Shown here: positions 21,292-28,225 of the stretch, piece by piece
Position numbering within the stretch: position 1 is the stretch's first letter
Layout: every line of letters begins with the position of its first letter
DNA from: a virus
Strand: one strand, 5' to 3'
IMG/VR virus record: IMGVR_UViG_3300025072_000032
Location: 1 to 28,225 of that record
Length of the DNA stretch: 28,225 nucleotides
Translations under genes and position numbers: made by a program
The notes under the pieces: model-generated
The model's database searches: none
What the model saw: only the letters and a program-made list of their open reading frames with translations
Told to the model about the DNA's origin: nothing

Positions 21292-21632
21292 AGTTCATCT
21301 GCTTCAACACCCAACAGGTTTACATGATGGGCGATGTGGAGACGACGGTGACGTATGAAACCCAGGGGATGACAAGGAAGGGTGAAACCTACACCATCGG
21401 CACATTCAACACAGAAGCAGAGGCCAGAGAGATGACCGCTGCCCTCTACGCTCCCCTTATCCAGCTTCGCAAGGTGCTGGGGGTAGTCGAGGAACTGAAA
21501 GAAGGAGGGGTGATGATGACTGACCCTCAGATGTGCGACCAAGAGGACAACCTCTACGAGATGGAGTATGGTGCCCTGTGGGCTGCCTACAAGGAGGCAA
21601 TGGAGGTGATAAGTGACACCCGAGAAGGTTGA
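21288..21632 (+). CDS. Hypothetical early protein (114 aa)
   Basis: ATG at 21288 overlaps the preceding TGA by 4 bp; the longer start at 21261 lies inside the previous gene. The protein starts MKFICFNTQQVYMMGDVETT with beta strands, has EAEAREMTAALYAPLIQLRK as a helix, and ends in an acidic helical part (QEDNLYEMEYGALWAAYKEA). No family recognised. Confidence 0.65.
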   Translation: MKFICFNTQQVYMMGDVETTVTYETQGMTRKGETYTIGTFNTEAEAREMTAALYAPLIQLRKVLGVVEELKEGGVMMTDPQMCDQEDNLYEMEYGALWAAYKEAMEVISDTREG

Positions 21633-21855
21633 ACAAGCCCTGATGTGGGACAGCTTCGATGTCTGGTGGAGGGTGGCCAACGAATCCAGTGAGGCACAGT
21701 GGAACATCACCCTTCTGGACGCTGGATGTGACCCTGAGTTGTGGGTCCACCACTACGAGGCAATGGACAACCCCACCAAGGTGGTGCAGGAGTGGGGTGA
21801 GGATAGAGAATTACTCCCAAGGGACGACCCATTCTGGGGCATTGATACAGTTTAA
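21613..21855 (+). CDS. Small acidic Trp-rich hypothetical protein (80 aa)
   Basis: The GTG start at 21613 has GGAGGTGAT immediately upstream, a near-perfect Shine-Dalgarno that decides the start; it overlaps the preceding gene by 20 bp. The sequence MWDSFDVWWRVANESSEAQW is Trp-rich, and the C-terminus is acidic (EWGEDRELLPRDDPFWGIDT). No family recognised. Confidence 0.65.
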   Translation: MTPEKVEQALMWDSFDVWWRVANESSEAQWNITLLDAGCDPELWVHHYEAMDNPTKVVQEWGEDRELLPRDDPFWGIDTV

Positions 21856-21884
21856 GGCCTAGCCAATCGAGAGGGGCGGATACG

Positions 21885-22082
21885 ATGATAGTTGAGTTCT
21901 TCAGGCGCAGTGTCTACGGACAGGAGGTGATCTACCCCACAGGGCAGTGTGAAGAGGCAGTGAAGGCACTACGCAGAGGGTGTAAGACCATCACAAGTGA
22001 GGACCTACGGTCCCTTAGTAAGCTGGGACTGGAGATCAGGGAGGTAAACGACCCCCGAAGGGTAGAGGTAGCACTGTCATGA
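21885..22082 (+). CDS. Small hypothetical protein (65 aa)
   Basis: ATG at 21885 with GAGAGGGGCGG upstream. The sequence MIVEFFRRSVYGQEVIYPTG followed by QCEEAVKALRRGCKTITSED and LRSLSKLGLEIREV suggests a compact alpha/beta fold. The end overlaps the next ATG by 4 bp. No known function. Confidence 0.6.
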   Translation: MIVEFFRRSVYGQEVIYPTGQCEEAVKALRRGCKTITSEDLRSLSKLGLEIREVNDPRRVEVALS

Positions 22083-22366
22083 GCTACTCAGACAGAGGAG
22101 ACTGGCAGATAGCACTGATAAGGGACACAGTGTGCGACCACCAGCTAGAACATGGCAGAGGGATAGCAATCGCAGAGATATACGAACGGCAACCACACAG
22201 TGACAAGAAGGGGTATTGGAGATACCTCAGGGAGAACGCGGTTGAGTCTCACCTCCCCCGTATGGTGGGCAGGGAGGATGTCACCATCATCAAGCAGCCT
22301 GACCTGATCGTGCCAAGTGAGGAGATGCTGGCCTTTCATATAGAGGAGGCACTGAAGAGATCATGA
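22079..22366 (+). CDS. Hypothetical protein, possible winged-helix (95 aa)
   Basis: It is coupled to both neighbours by 4-bp ATGA overlaps. RGIAIAEIYERQPHSDKKGYWRYLRENAVESHLPRMV (split here only by loops) looks like a helix, a loop and a recognition-type helix, and VTIIKQPDLIVPSEE like a beta wing. DNA binding is thus conceivable but weakly supported. Confidence 0.6.
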   Translation: MSYSDRGDWQIALIRDTVCDHQLEHGRGIAIAEIYERQPHSDKKGYWRYLRENAVESHLPRMVGREDVTIIKQPDLIVPSEEMLAFHIEEALKRS

Positions 22367-22653
22367 AAGATGACTGGATGAGGGGCATCCCATATATGAA
22401 AGACATCTGTGATGCAGCCTGTGATATCTACCTGAGGACAGGCAAGCCAGTGTCTACCCTGGACATCATGATAGCAACAGACCTGCACCCCGGCACCATC
22501 CTGAACATTGCCCACCAAGCAGGGCTGACTGCTCTCCCTGATGAGAGCAAGGAGGGTCAGTCTCCCACCCTGATAGGTGAACACTTCAACAGGATGTATA
22601 AGGTGAGGCAGCGCACCCTTGAACGCTACATAGAGAGAGGATTGACGGAATGA
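22363..22653 (+). CDS. Hypothetical protein, possible helix-turn-helix (96 aa)
   Basis: ATG at 22363 overlaps the preceding TGA. The segment KPVSTLDIMIATDLHPGTILNIAHQAGLTAL has the helix spacing of a helix-turn-helix, followed by a charged C-terminal helix (FNRMYKVRQRTLERYIERGL). It is similar in size and arrangement to the gene just upstream, and both may be small DNA-binding proteins. No family recognised. Confidence 0.6.
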   Translation: MKDDWMRGIPYMKDICDAACDIYLRTGKPVSTLDIMIATDLHPGTILNIAHQAGLTALPDESKEGQSPTLIGEHFNRMYKVRQRTLERYIERGLTE

Positions 22654-23786
22654 CAGAGCAAGTGAGAGTTCCAGCCTGCAACGTGAAGATGGTTGAGGAG
22701 AGCATCGCCAAGCTGAACAAGCGGGCCGAGAAGTATGACATCGACAGCCGACTGGAGTTGGTCGAGGTGTCACGAGATTGGGAGCAGGTAGCCGCTGCCC
22801 TCGCTGGTGAGCCAGTAGGGCAGGTAGAGATGGTGAACCTGACCCTGAGTGGTGAGCCCCCTCAGATAGAGGGGTATCGCTGCCTCGCTACCCTGGAAGT
22901 GATAGAGGGGGACTGCTACGTCCACCCTCTGACTAGTGCCGAGGTGCCAGCCCGATACCGACAGGCTGAGACGGCAAAGGACTGTGAACACTGCAACTTC
23001 ACGAGAAATAGGAACGAAACCTTCCTCCTAGAGAAGGACAGCAAGCTGATACAGGTAGGGTCTACCTGCCTTGAGGACTTCACCGGGACAGACAAGGCCA
23101 AGCTGTTCGCTCAGTGGGCCAGGATCATGACCAAGGTGAGGGAGACAATCAAGCTGGCGCAGATCGTCACCTCTGCTCAGAGAGGTGAGCAGGAACGGAT
23201 GAGGGGGCCCGACATGGCAACCTTCCTCGCTCGTTGCTGCCGTGCGGTGAAGATGGAGGGTGCATACCGAGCCAAGTCACACAGTAGATGCACTGCTGAC
23301 GTGGCATGGCAGAGGGTTATAACAAGCAAGGAAGACTCAAGGAAGATGAACGAGGTGTTGAACTGGGTGCGCTTTGACTTGGGCGCCAAGGCTGACGATG
23401 AACTCAATGACTACCAGCATAATCTGGTAGCTGCTTGCCGACATGCTTTTGTAAACCCGAGGCTGAAGTATGTAGTAGCTTCTGCTGTAACGTCTTACAA
23501 CCAAGCACAAGAGATGGCAGACTATACTCCAGGGTTCATTGGTGAGGTGGGCAAGCAGTATGCCCTCGCCGGTAAGGTGGTCGGCACCTTCTTCTTTAGA
23601 GGGAAGAAGCAGGTAGTCAAGTTCAAGTCTAGGTCAGGGAAGGCAATGGTATACTTCGCCGGTCAGACCAGCGTGTTCACGGTGGGCAAAGAGTATACAC
23701 TCAAGGCCACAATAGGTAAGCATGAGACGTTCCGAGGAGTAGACACCACCACCATCCAGAGGATTGACCAAGTAGAGGAGGTATGA
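22650..23786 (+). CDS. Cys-motif protein with putative C-terminal OB-like domain (378 aa)
   Basis: ATG overlaps the preceding TGA by 4 bp. C112-x2-C115-x3-R-x-R-x2-TF (DCEHCNFTRNRNETFLL) followed by LIQVGSTCLEDFTG (C140) is a signature I recognise from large hypothetical proteins of plasmids, conjugative elements and phages, probably a treble-clef-like zinc site. The centre is helical. The last 75 residues (VVGTFFFRGKKQVVKFKSRS, KAMVYFAGQTSVFTVGKEYT, IGKHETFRGVDTTTIQRI) read as a small beta-barrel like an OB fold. Binding of nucleic acid is therefore plausible. It is the largest early protein before the AAA+ gene. Function unknown. Confidence 0.7.
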   Translation: MTEQVRVPACNVKMVEESIAKLNKRAEKYDIDSRLELVEVSRDWEQVAAALAGEPVGQVEMVNLTLSGEPPQIEGYRCLATLEVIEGDCYVHPLTSAEVPARYRQAETAKDCEHCNFTRNRNETFLLEKDSKLIQVGSTCLEDFTGTDKAKLFAQWARIMTKVRETIKLAQIVTSAQRGEQERMRGPDMATFLARCCRAVKMEGAYRAKSHSRCTADVAWQRVITSKEDSRKMNEVLNWVRFDLGAKADDELNDYQHNLVAACRHAFVNPRLKYVVASAVTSYNQAQEMADYTPGFIGEVGKQYALAGKVVGTFFFRGKKQVVKFKSRSGKAMVYFAGQTSVFTVGKEYTLKATIGKHETFRGVDTTTIQRIDQVEEV

Positions 23787-24133
23787 GACGGGGCGGTAAG
23801 CTGAACATCATCAAGATCAGGGAGCGTAGATACTTCATCACGCTCCAGGGTCGAGCGTATTACATCCAAGGTAAGAGCTTCTGGTATATATGGGAGGTGT
23901 TAGATGCCGTGCAGACAGGGGCCGTGACCAATAAGAGATGGAACAGAACAAAAGATCGTTACGATGTAACATATGAGAGGACGATGCCCCCCTTCTATAA
24001 GGGTGACGCATACTTTGGTCAGCCGGGACACAACTCATGGTCATACACGGCGAGGTGCAAGAGCTTGGCCCAGTGTAAGGAGTGGCTGTTGACGAGAGAA
24101 GCAATCGCAATAGAGAAGGCAATGACCTCATAG
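23783..24133 (+). CDS. Basic aromatic-rich hypothetical protein (116 aa)
   Basis: ATG overlaps the preceding TGA by 4 bp. It is very basic and aromatic (MRRGGKLNIIKIRERRYFIT, YYIQGKSFWYIWEVL, GHNSWSYTARCKSLAQCKEW) with beta-type alternation, possibly a small nucleic-acid-binding domain. The C-terminus (LLTREAIAIEKAMTS) is helical. No family recognised. Confidence 0.6.
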   Translation: MRRGGKLNIIKIRERRYFITLQGRAYYIQGKSFWYIWEVLDAVQTGAVTNKRWNRTKDRYDVTYERTMPPFYKGDAYFGQPGHNSWSYTARCKSLAQCKEWLLTREAIAIEKAMTS

Positions 24134-24146
24134 CAAGGAGAACGAA

Positions 24147-25253
24147 GTGGAAGCACTAAGCATCGCAATTCAGGCACAGGTTCCGGCGCTAGTAGAGGGT
24201 GACCCTGGGGTGGGCAAGACATCGTGGATGTATGCCTTCGCCAAGGCAGTCGGTCGCCATATGGAGGTGGTGATTGCCTCCATTCGTGAGCCGTCTGACT
24301 TCGGTGGACTGCCCGTGTTGGGCAACGGTGAGCCACCCCGTGTGAACCTCGCCCCTCCAGGGTGGGCACAGAGGCTGGCCGAGATGGAGAATGGCATCCT
24401 CTTCATAGATGAGATCAAGACAGCGGCACCGGCTACTCAGGCTGCCCTCCTCAGGGTAACACAGGAGATGGTGGTCGGTGACCTCGACCTGAGTAACACA
24501 GGGCTGTCGGTGGTGGCTGCATGTAACTCCTCAGAGCAGTCGGCTGGAGGGTGGGAGTTGGCACCGCCGATGGCGAACAGGTTCTGCCACCTGTCATGGG
24601 CCGCTGACCCACTGAAGTGGGTGGATGGTATCGTCAACGGCTTCCAGATGGAAGCACCGAAGATCCTGCCTGATGACTGGGAGGATGCTATCCCTGATGC
24701 ACGAGCCAAGGTAGCAGCGTTCATTCGGACTCGCCCTGAGTTGTTCGTCAACGTCCCAGAGAGTGAGGCTCAGGCCGGTGGAGCGTGGCCCTCAGGTAGA
24801 ACATGGGACATGGGAGCGAGGCTGATCGCAGCGGGGGAGAGCGTCAACGCCGATGAGACAGTGACCAACCAGTTGATGATCGGCTGCGTCGGGACTGGCG
24901 CAGGGATGGAGTGCCTCACCTACCTAGAGAACCTCGACCTTCCTGACCCCGAGGAAGTTCTCGCCAAGGCTGACAAGTTCAAGCTGCCGCAACGAGGTGA
25001 CCATCAGTTCGCAGTCCTCTCCAGTGTGGTCAATGCAGTGCTTCGCGACCTCACTGAGGATAGATGGATGGCAGGATGGACAGTGATCGACAAGACCTGT
25101 CAGCAGGGAGCGGCTGACATCGCAGCGGGGGCTGGTCGGAACCTGATGCAGCGGGGTCGAGACGCGAACGCTAACCTGCCGACACCGGCTGCTCAGTTGC
25201 AGCACTTGGTGCCGATCCTCCAAGAGGCAGGTATGCTGCCGAGAGCTAAGTGA
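24147..25253 (+). CDS. MoxR-type AAA+ ATPase (368 aa)
   Basis: GTG start at 24147 with CAAGGAGAACGAA upstream. Walker A is EGDPGVGKTS (17-26), Walker B is ILFIDEI (84-90), sensor 1 is VVAACNSSEQ (122-131, Asn127), and PPMANRF (140-146) contains the arginine-finger position. DFGGLPVLGN after strand 2 and the short N-terminus are typical of the MoxR/RavA branch, which acts as a chaperone with VWA-domain partners. The C-terminal 200 residues are helical. The VWA/HExxH gene lies two genes downstream and is its likely partner. Target in the infected cell unknown. Confidence 0.9.
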   Translation: MEALSIAIQAQVPALVEGDPGVGKTSWMYAFAKAVGRHMEVVIASIREPSDFGGLPVLGNGEPPRVNLAPPGWAQRLAEMENGILFIDEIKTAAPATQAALLRVTQEMVVGDLDLSNTGLSVVAACNSSEQSAGGWELAPPMANRFCHLSWAADPLKWVDGIVNGFQMEAPKILPDDWEDAIPDARAKVAAFIRTRPELFVNVPESEAQAGGAWPSGRTWDMGARLIAAGESVNADETVTNQLMIGCVGTGAGMECLTYLENLDLPDPEEVLAKADKFKLPQRGDHQFAVLSSVVNAVLRDLTEDRWMAGWTVIDKTCQQGAADIAAGAGRNLMQRGRDANANLPTPAAQLQHLVPILQEAGMLPRAK

Positions 25254-25471
25254 ATGACATGACGACGGATGAGGAGGATGACACCAGGGTGAAGATGCTC
25301 AACGAAACTGAGCCTGAATTAGTGGATCAGTTGGTTGAGATGCTGTTCAGTGAAGGCGCAGGTAGAGAGAGAGCAAGGGAAAACGTCAACCGTCTATGGG
25401 AGAGAATAGAGAATGAGGTATTCAAGTCAGCATATCAACTCAAGCAGCAGAGTTCTGGTGAAGGTGGGTGA
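25250..25471 (+). CDS. Small acidic protein between ATPase and VWA genes (73 aa)
   Basis: The GTG at 25250 overlaps the TGA of the ATPase gene (GTGA); an ATG at 25259 is a possible alternative start. The protein is acidic and helical (DEEDDTRVKMLNETEPELVD, GRERARENVNRLWERIENEV). It may be an adaptor of the ATPase-VWA system, judged only from its place. No family recognised. Confidence 0.6.
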   Translation: MNDMTTDEEDDTRVKMLNETEPELVDQLVEMLFSEGAGRERARENVNRLWERIENEVFKSAYQLKQQSSGEGG

Positions 25472-25898
25472 CACGGAGACATACCGAAGGGACAAGGGAG
25501 AGTATGTCACGATCCACTCCAACAAGATCTACATCATCAACATGATGCCCTACATCAAGGGGTATAGTCCTCAAGGGTGCGTCGTTTGGTATGGCACCAT
25601 GGGCAAGAAGTTGAGGACTCACACCTACTACGACAAGACAGTGTATGAGATGGTTGATCTCAAGGCCGAGCGTGGAGAGCGAGGCAGGGAACAGAAGTAT
25701 GAAGAGGTGAGCCGCGCCTACAACAAGACGTTCGATTGCCCTGGGTGTGAGGGCCCTGTCTACCAGCTTAGGCACAGGATCAATGAGCATGTCCACGTAT
25801 GTATAGACTGTGGGCAGCACATCGACAGTCGGGATCAGTTCGCCTTGGCAATCGCTGAGGCAGCAAGCAACCCCAAACCAGAGCGGAGGACATGGTAA
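25413..25898 (+). CDS. Zinc-ribbon protein (161 aa; start uncertain)
   Basis: The C-terminal 55 residues contain C109-x2-C112 (FDCPGCEGPVYQ) and C130-x2-C133 (HVCIDCGQHID), a zinc ribbon with 17 residues between the Cys pairs. The N-terminal part is beta-rich (GEYVTIHSNKIYIINMMPYI). ATG at 25413 would overlap the upstream gene by 59 bp; GTG at 25458 or 25464 would overlap by 14 or 8 bp and is equally likely. It precedes the VWA gene without a gap. Function unknown. Confidence 0.65.
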   Translation: MRYSSQHINSSSRVLVKVGDTETYRRDKGEYVTIHSNKIYIINMMPYIKGYSPQGCVVWYGTMGKKLRTHTYYDKTVYEMVDLKAERGERGREQKYEEVSRAYNKTFDCPGCEGPVYQLRHRINEHVHVCIDCGQHIDSRDQFALAIAEAASNPKPERRTW

Positions 25899-27158
25899 AT
25901 GGCACTGTCTGATCGTATGCAGGCTGCACGGCTCAAGGCTACGAAGGATCGTCCTTACCTAGCTACTGCACTATGGTCGATGATCCCCGTGGAATCGAAG
26001 GACATGCCGTTCCCGATGGGAGTGGACAGGCATTGGAGACTCTACTACAATCCTGAGTTGATGCACGAGTGGGAGACGCCGACGATGGCCGGGGTCCTGT
26101 ATCATGAGGTATACCACCTACTCAGGGATCACGCTGACAGGGCAGAGGCTATGCACATTGGCCCTGCCAACCACATGGCATGGAACGTAGCTGCTGACGC
26201 AGAGATCAACGATGATCTACTGGGTGAGAGTCTGCCCCTACCTAAGGATTGTGTCACCCCCACCAAGCTGAAGATGCCCGACAACAAGCTGGCTGAGTGG
26301 TATTACAGACAGTTCCCCTCCAAGAACGGAGGAGGAGGGGATGGTGACCCCAGTCAGGGAGGTGGGCAGGCAGGAGAGGGGCTGCCGAAAGAAGGCGAAG
26401 AGTCACCGACCAATGGAGCGGGTGGCTCATGTGCAGATGGACAGACCAAGGAGTGGGAGCAGGGTGAGCCCACCAAGGACGCCCCAGGAACAGGTAAGGG
26501 TAGGCATGATCTGCTCAAGCGCAAGACAGCCGAGGCTATTCGGGAACACGTCAAGAGTCAAGGCTCTGTCCCCGGCCACTGGGAACGGTGGGCCGATGAG
26601 GTGGCCAACCCCAAGGTGCCATGGCAGAAAGAGTTGAGCGCCGACGTTAGGAACGCGGTAGCTTACCAGAAGGGGATGGTTGACTACACCTATCGTAAGC
26701 CGAGCCGTAGGCAGAGCGCCTTCCCTCGCATCATCCAGCCCTCCATGGTGGCACCGATACCGAGGCTGGCTGTGGTGATAGACACATCAGGATCTATGGG
26801 CACTCGTAGGTCAGGCATGGCACTGGGTGAGGTCAAGGGTATCCTGAAGTCGATGGGATGCGGTGAGGCTATGCCGGTCCTGGCCTGTGATGCTGAGGTG
26901 CATGGGGCACAGAAGGTATTCAAGGTGGATCAAGTGAAGCTGACTGGAGGAGGAGGGACAGACATGGGCATTGGTATGAGGGCTGCCGCAGAGTTGAACC
27001 CCCGCCCTGAGATTGTCATCTGTCTCACGGATATGCTGACCCCGTGGCCAGAAGAGAAGCCACCCTATCGGTTCATAGTGGTGGGGTTGGGTGCTGAAGA
27101 GGATGCTCACTGGGCCCCGCCAGCATATGCCAAGACGATCTACGTTCCCGATGAGTAG
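25899..27158 (+). CDS. Metallopeptidase-like/VWA protein (419 aa)
   Basis: The N-terminal domain carries VLYHEVYHLLRDHADR with H69-E70-x2-H73, an intact HExxH zinc motif, then WNVAADAEINDDLL (95-108), the usual third-ligand region of the COG3864 / DUF2201 predicted metallopeptidases. A Gly/Glu-rich linker (about 142-200) leads to a VWA domain with the MIDAS motif VVIDTSGSMG (292-301), GGGTDMG (351-357) and LTDML (377-381). This two-domain layout is known to occur beside MoxR ATPases, as it does here. The pair probably forms a chaperone or remodelling complex. Whether peptidase activity is real is unknown; the motif residues are intact. Confidence 0.88.
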   Translation: MALSDRMQAARLKATKDRPYLATALWSMIPVESKDMPFPMGVDRHWRLYYNPELMHEWETPTMAGVLYHEVYHLLRDHADRAEAMHIGPANHMAWNVAADAEINDDLLGESLPLPKDCVTPTKLKMPDNKLAEWYYRQFPSKNGGGGDGDPSQGGGQAGEGLPKEGEESPTNGAGGSCADGQTKEWEQGEPTKDAPGTGKGRHDLLKRKTAEAIREHVKSQGSVPGHWERWADEVANPKVPWQKELSADVRNAVAYQKGMVDYTYRKPSRRQSAFPRIIQPSMVAPIPRLAVVIDTSGSMGTRRSGMALGEVKGILKSMGCGEAMPVLACDAEVHGAQKVFKVDQVKLTGGGGTDMGIGMRAAAELNPRPEIVICLTDMLTPWPEEKPPYRFIVVGLGAEEDAHWAPPAYAKTIYVPDE

Positions 27159-27642
27159 CGGGCAGTGGGATGAAAGGCTCCAAGTTAGGTGCCCCCTCTG
27201 TCGCGGGATATACACCAAGCGGGGGCTGAAGAATCACCAGCGCGGGAGGGTCTGCAAAGATGGGCAGACTCTCCTGCGCCTCAAATCTCAAGGGTGGATT
27301 GAGGGACCCTTCGCCGGCGAGGAGGGCAGGACAGCAGTGGTTGCTTTCATGGCAGTGTGGAACATCCTCCATAACCACAAGATGATTAAGCACGTTCTTG
27401 ATCCATGGCAGAAGAAGAAGATCGTGCTTATAAAGCCATGGACTTTAGAGCTAACCTTGGCTCTGATAGACAGGGGGTATGAGCAAGGAAAAGACTACAG
27501 CGTGGATGGAAAGTATATCATTGACTCCACCCTCTTGAAGGACATCTCCCCGCTCCAATCCAAGATGCAATACTTGATGGAGCAGGGGTATGACGACGAG
27601 GAAGTTCAGTCACTACTAATCGAAAGGGCACTAACCAAATGA
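27151..27642 (+). CDS. C2HC zinc-finger protein (163 aa)
   Basis: ATG at 27151 lies in the last codons of the VWA gene (8-bp overlap); the longer frame from 27091 is rejected. RCPLCRGIYTKRGLKNHQRG places C14, C17, H29 and C35, a C2HC zinc finger with a basic helix. The rest is alpha/beta with a central strand-helix (KIVLIKPWTLELTLALIDRG) and a C-terminal acidic helix. Nucleic-acid binding is likely from the finger; precise role unknown. Confidence 0.7.
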   Translation: MSSGQWDERLQVRCPLCRGIYTKRGLKNHQRGRVCKDGQTLLRLKSQGWIEGPFAGEEGRTAVVAFMAVWNILHNHKMIKHVLDPWQKKKIVLIKPWTLELTLALIDRGYEQGKDYSVDGKYIIDSTLLKDISPLQSKMQYLMEQGYDDEEVQSLLIERALTK

Positions 27643-27800
27643 GCAAGCGCACAGTAAGATGGAAGAGAGTTATCAGGCAGGCAGGCGGGAACCTGGGGAG
27701 TGTCCTCCCTCAAGGGGCCAAGGGTAAGATCAGCAAGGTAACGTGCTGCTTACCTATGAAGCCCGAGACTCTGGAGCGGGTCAGAAAGCTGGCCACGTAG
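27639..27800 (+). CDS. Small basic protein (53 aa)
   Basis: ATG overlaps the preceding TGA by 4 bp. The product MSKRTVRWKRVIRQAGGNLG then PQGAKGKISKVTCCLPMKPE and LERVRKLAT is strongly basic. It may bind nucleic acid. No family recognised. Its 3' end lies in the CTGGC/GCCAG hairpin (27789-27804). Confidence 0.6.
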   Translation: MSKRTVRWKRVIRQAGGNLGSVLPQGAKGKISKVTCCLPMKPETLERVRKLAT

Positions 27801-27803
27801 CCA

Positions 27804-28079
27804 GTGTTCTCCATACATCCCAACTCAGGGTTCGTCATTACCTTTGCCAATGAGTGGTCGGTGTCTGTCCGGTTTGGCTATGGCAACTACTGTGACAACA
27901 AGGATGCCAGCACCTACACAACACCCATGGACGAACAACTAGACTGCCCCAATGCAGAGATAGCAGTCATCAATCCCGATGGGGATCTGGTAGAGTGGGA
28001 CGACTGGGGTGACACAGTGAAGGGATGGATGAAACCTAACGAGGTGATGGACGTGATGTGTCAGGTTCAGGTGTTGTAA
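27804..28079 (+). CDS. Conserved phage hypothetical protein, NSGFxITFANxWSVSVRFGxGNYCDN family (91 aa)
   Basis: GTG at 27804, 3 bp after the previous stop. The start MFSIHPNSGFVITFANEWSV and VRFGYGNYCDNKDAS match a small protein family I recognise from many phages and from bacterial mobile elements, of unknown function, with the constant SVxFGxGNYCDN phrase and a later INPDGDLVEWDDWGDTVKGW that resembles its Trp/Asp-rich end. The start site has no strong Shine-Dalgarno and may rely on coupling. Confidence 0.7.
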   Translation: MFSIHPNSGFVITFANEWSVSVRFGYGNYCDNKDASTYTTPMDEQLDCPNAEIAVINPDGDLVEWDDWGDTVKGWMKPNEVMDVMCQVQVL

Positions 28080-28225
28080 TGGGAGCTATTTATCGGCGTA
28101 AGCTAAAGTCCTGTAAGATGTGTAAGCTCAATAAGATGGGCTGGGCACCAGCAAGAACAGATAAAGAAACCAACAAACTGAACAACATGAGGAGAGAGGA
28201 GGAGGAGACATGCGATCAGACCAGA
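28079..28225 (+). CDS. Small basic CxxC protein, 3' end outside window
   Basis: ATG overlaps the preceding TAA (TAATG). Forty-nine codons are open to the edge: MGAIYRRKLKSCKMCKLNKM, then TNKLNNMRREEEETCDQTR. CKMC suggests a zinc or metal site and the N-terminus is basic. Too short to classify. Confidence 0.5.
   Translation, partial: MGAIYRRKLKSCKMCKLNKMGWAPARTDKETNKLNNMRREEEETCDQTR
28210..28225 (+). CDS. Probable start of the next gene
   Basis: ATG at 28210 is preceded by GAGGAGGAGGAGAC, a very strong ribosome binding site, and is in a different frame from the gene at 28079. Only five codons (MRSDQ) are visible. Confidence 0.4.

Overview
The window is a stretch of a double-stranded DNA tailed bacteriophage (Caudoviricetes). 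It holds a full head-assembly module (small and large terminase, portal, scaffold, major capsid protein), virion and tail genes, and a dense array of small early-type genes in tightly overlapped cassettes. No host-like housekeeping gene, tRNA, integrase, DNA polymerase or lysis gene is recognisable. GC is moderate and the genes resemble environmental (marine or freshwater) phage families more than classical model phages. The host cannot be named from the sequence.

Layout. Positions 1-17183 are transcribed leftward. Read in the direction of transcription they are: a zinc-ribbon gene (17183-16929), a 42-residue Cys-rich gene, TerS, a Cys-cluster protein, a small helical protein, TerL, portal, a Pro/Arg-rich protein, an FmdB-type zinc ribbon, a small basic protein, scaffold, major capsid protein and two small virion-like proteins. 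A strong intrinsic terminator follows (about 7210-7246). After it come a glycosyltransferase, a SAM methyltransferase, a zinc ribbon, four small or hypothetical virion genes (one a 43-residue FGRNP mini-protein), a putative head-tail adaptor, a beta-rich tail/head-completion protein and a tail-fibre-like protein that runs off the left edge.

Positions 17184-18722 are a 1.5 kb gene-free hub between the leftward late operon and the rightward early operon. It contains a candidate late promoter, CCCTAT/ATAGGG palindromes, several families of short direct repeats and, most strikingly, about 630 nt (17850-18477) dense in long-range complementary segments that ends in a textbook rho-independent terminator. 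I interpret this as a large structured non-coding RNA of the type known from phages (GOLLD and ROOL are the known giant classes; class membership is untested). A second, separate multi-stem RNA element (18542-18704) forms the leader of the first early gene.

Positions 18723-28225 are transcribed rightward: about 25 mostly small genes, many joined by 4-bp ATGA/GTGA overlaps and AAGGAGAGA-type ribosome binding sites. Recognisable members are a protein with a ribosomal L7/L12 C-terminal-like motif, a Cys-motif protein of 378 residues, a MoxR-type AAA+ ATPase and its probable partner, a protein with an N-terminal HExxH motif and a C-terminal VWA/MIDAS domain, and several zinc-finger proteins. The rest are hypothetical.

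Working model (inference): early rightward genes remodel or control the host, the hub switches between programmes and makes an abundant structured RNA, and the leftward operon builds and packages the virion. A glycosyltransferase/methyltransferase pair probably modifies a virion or cell-surface component.
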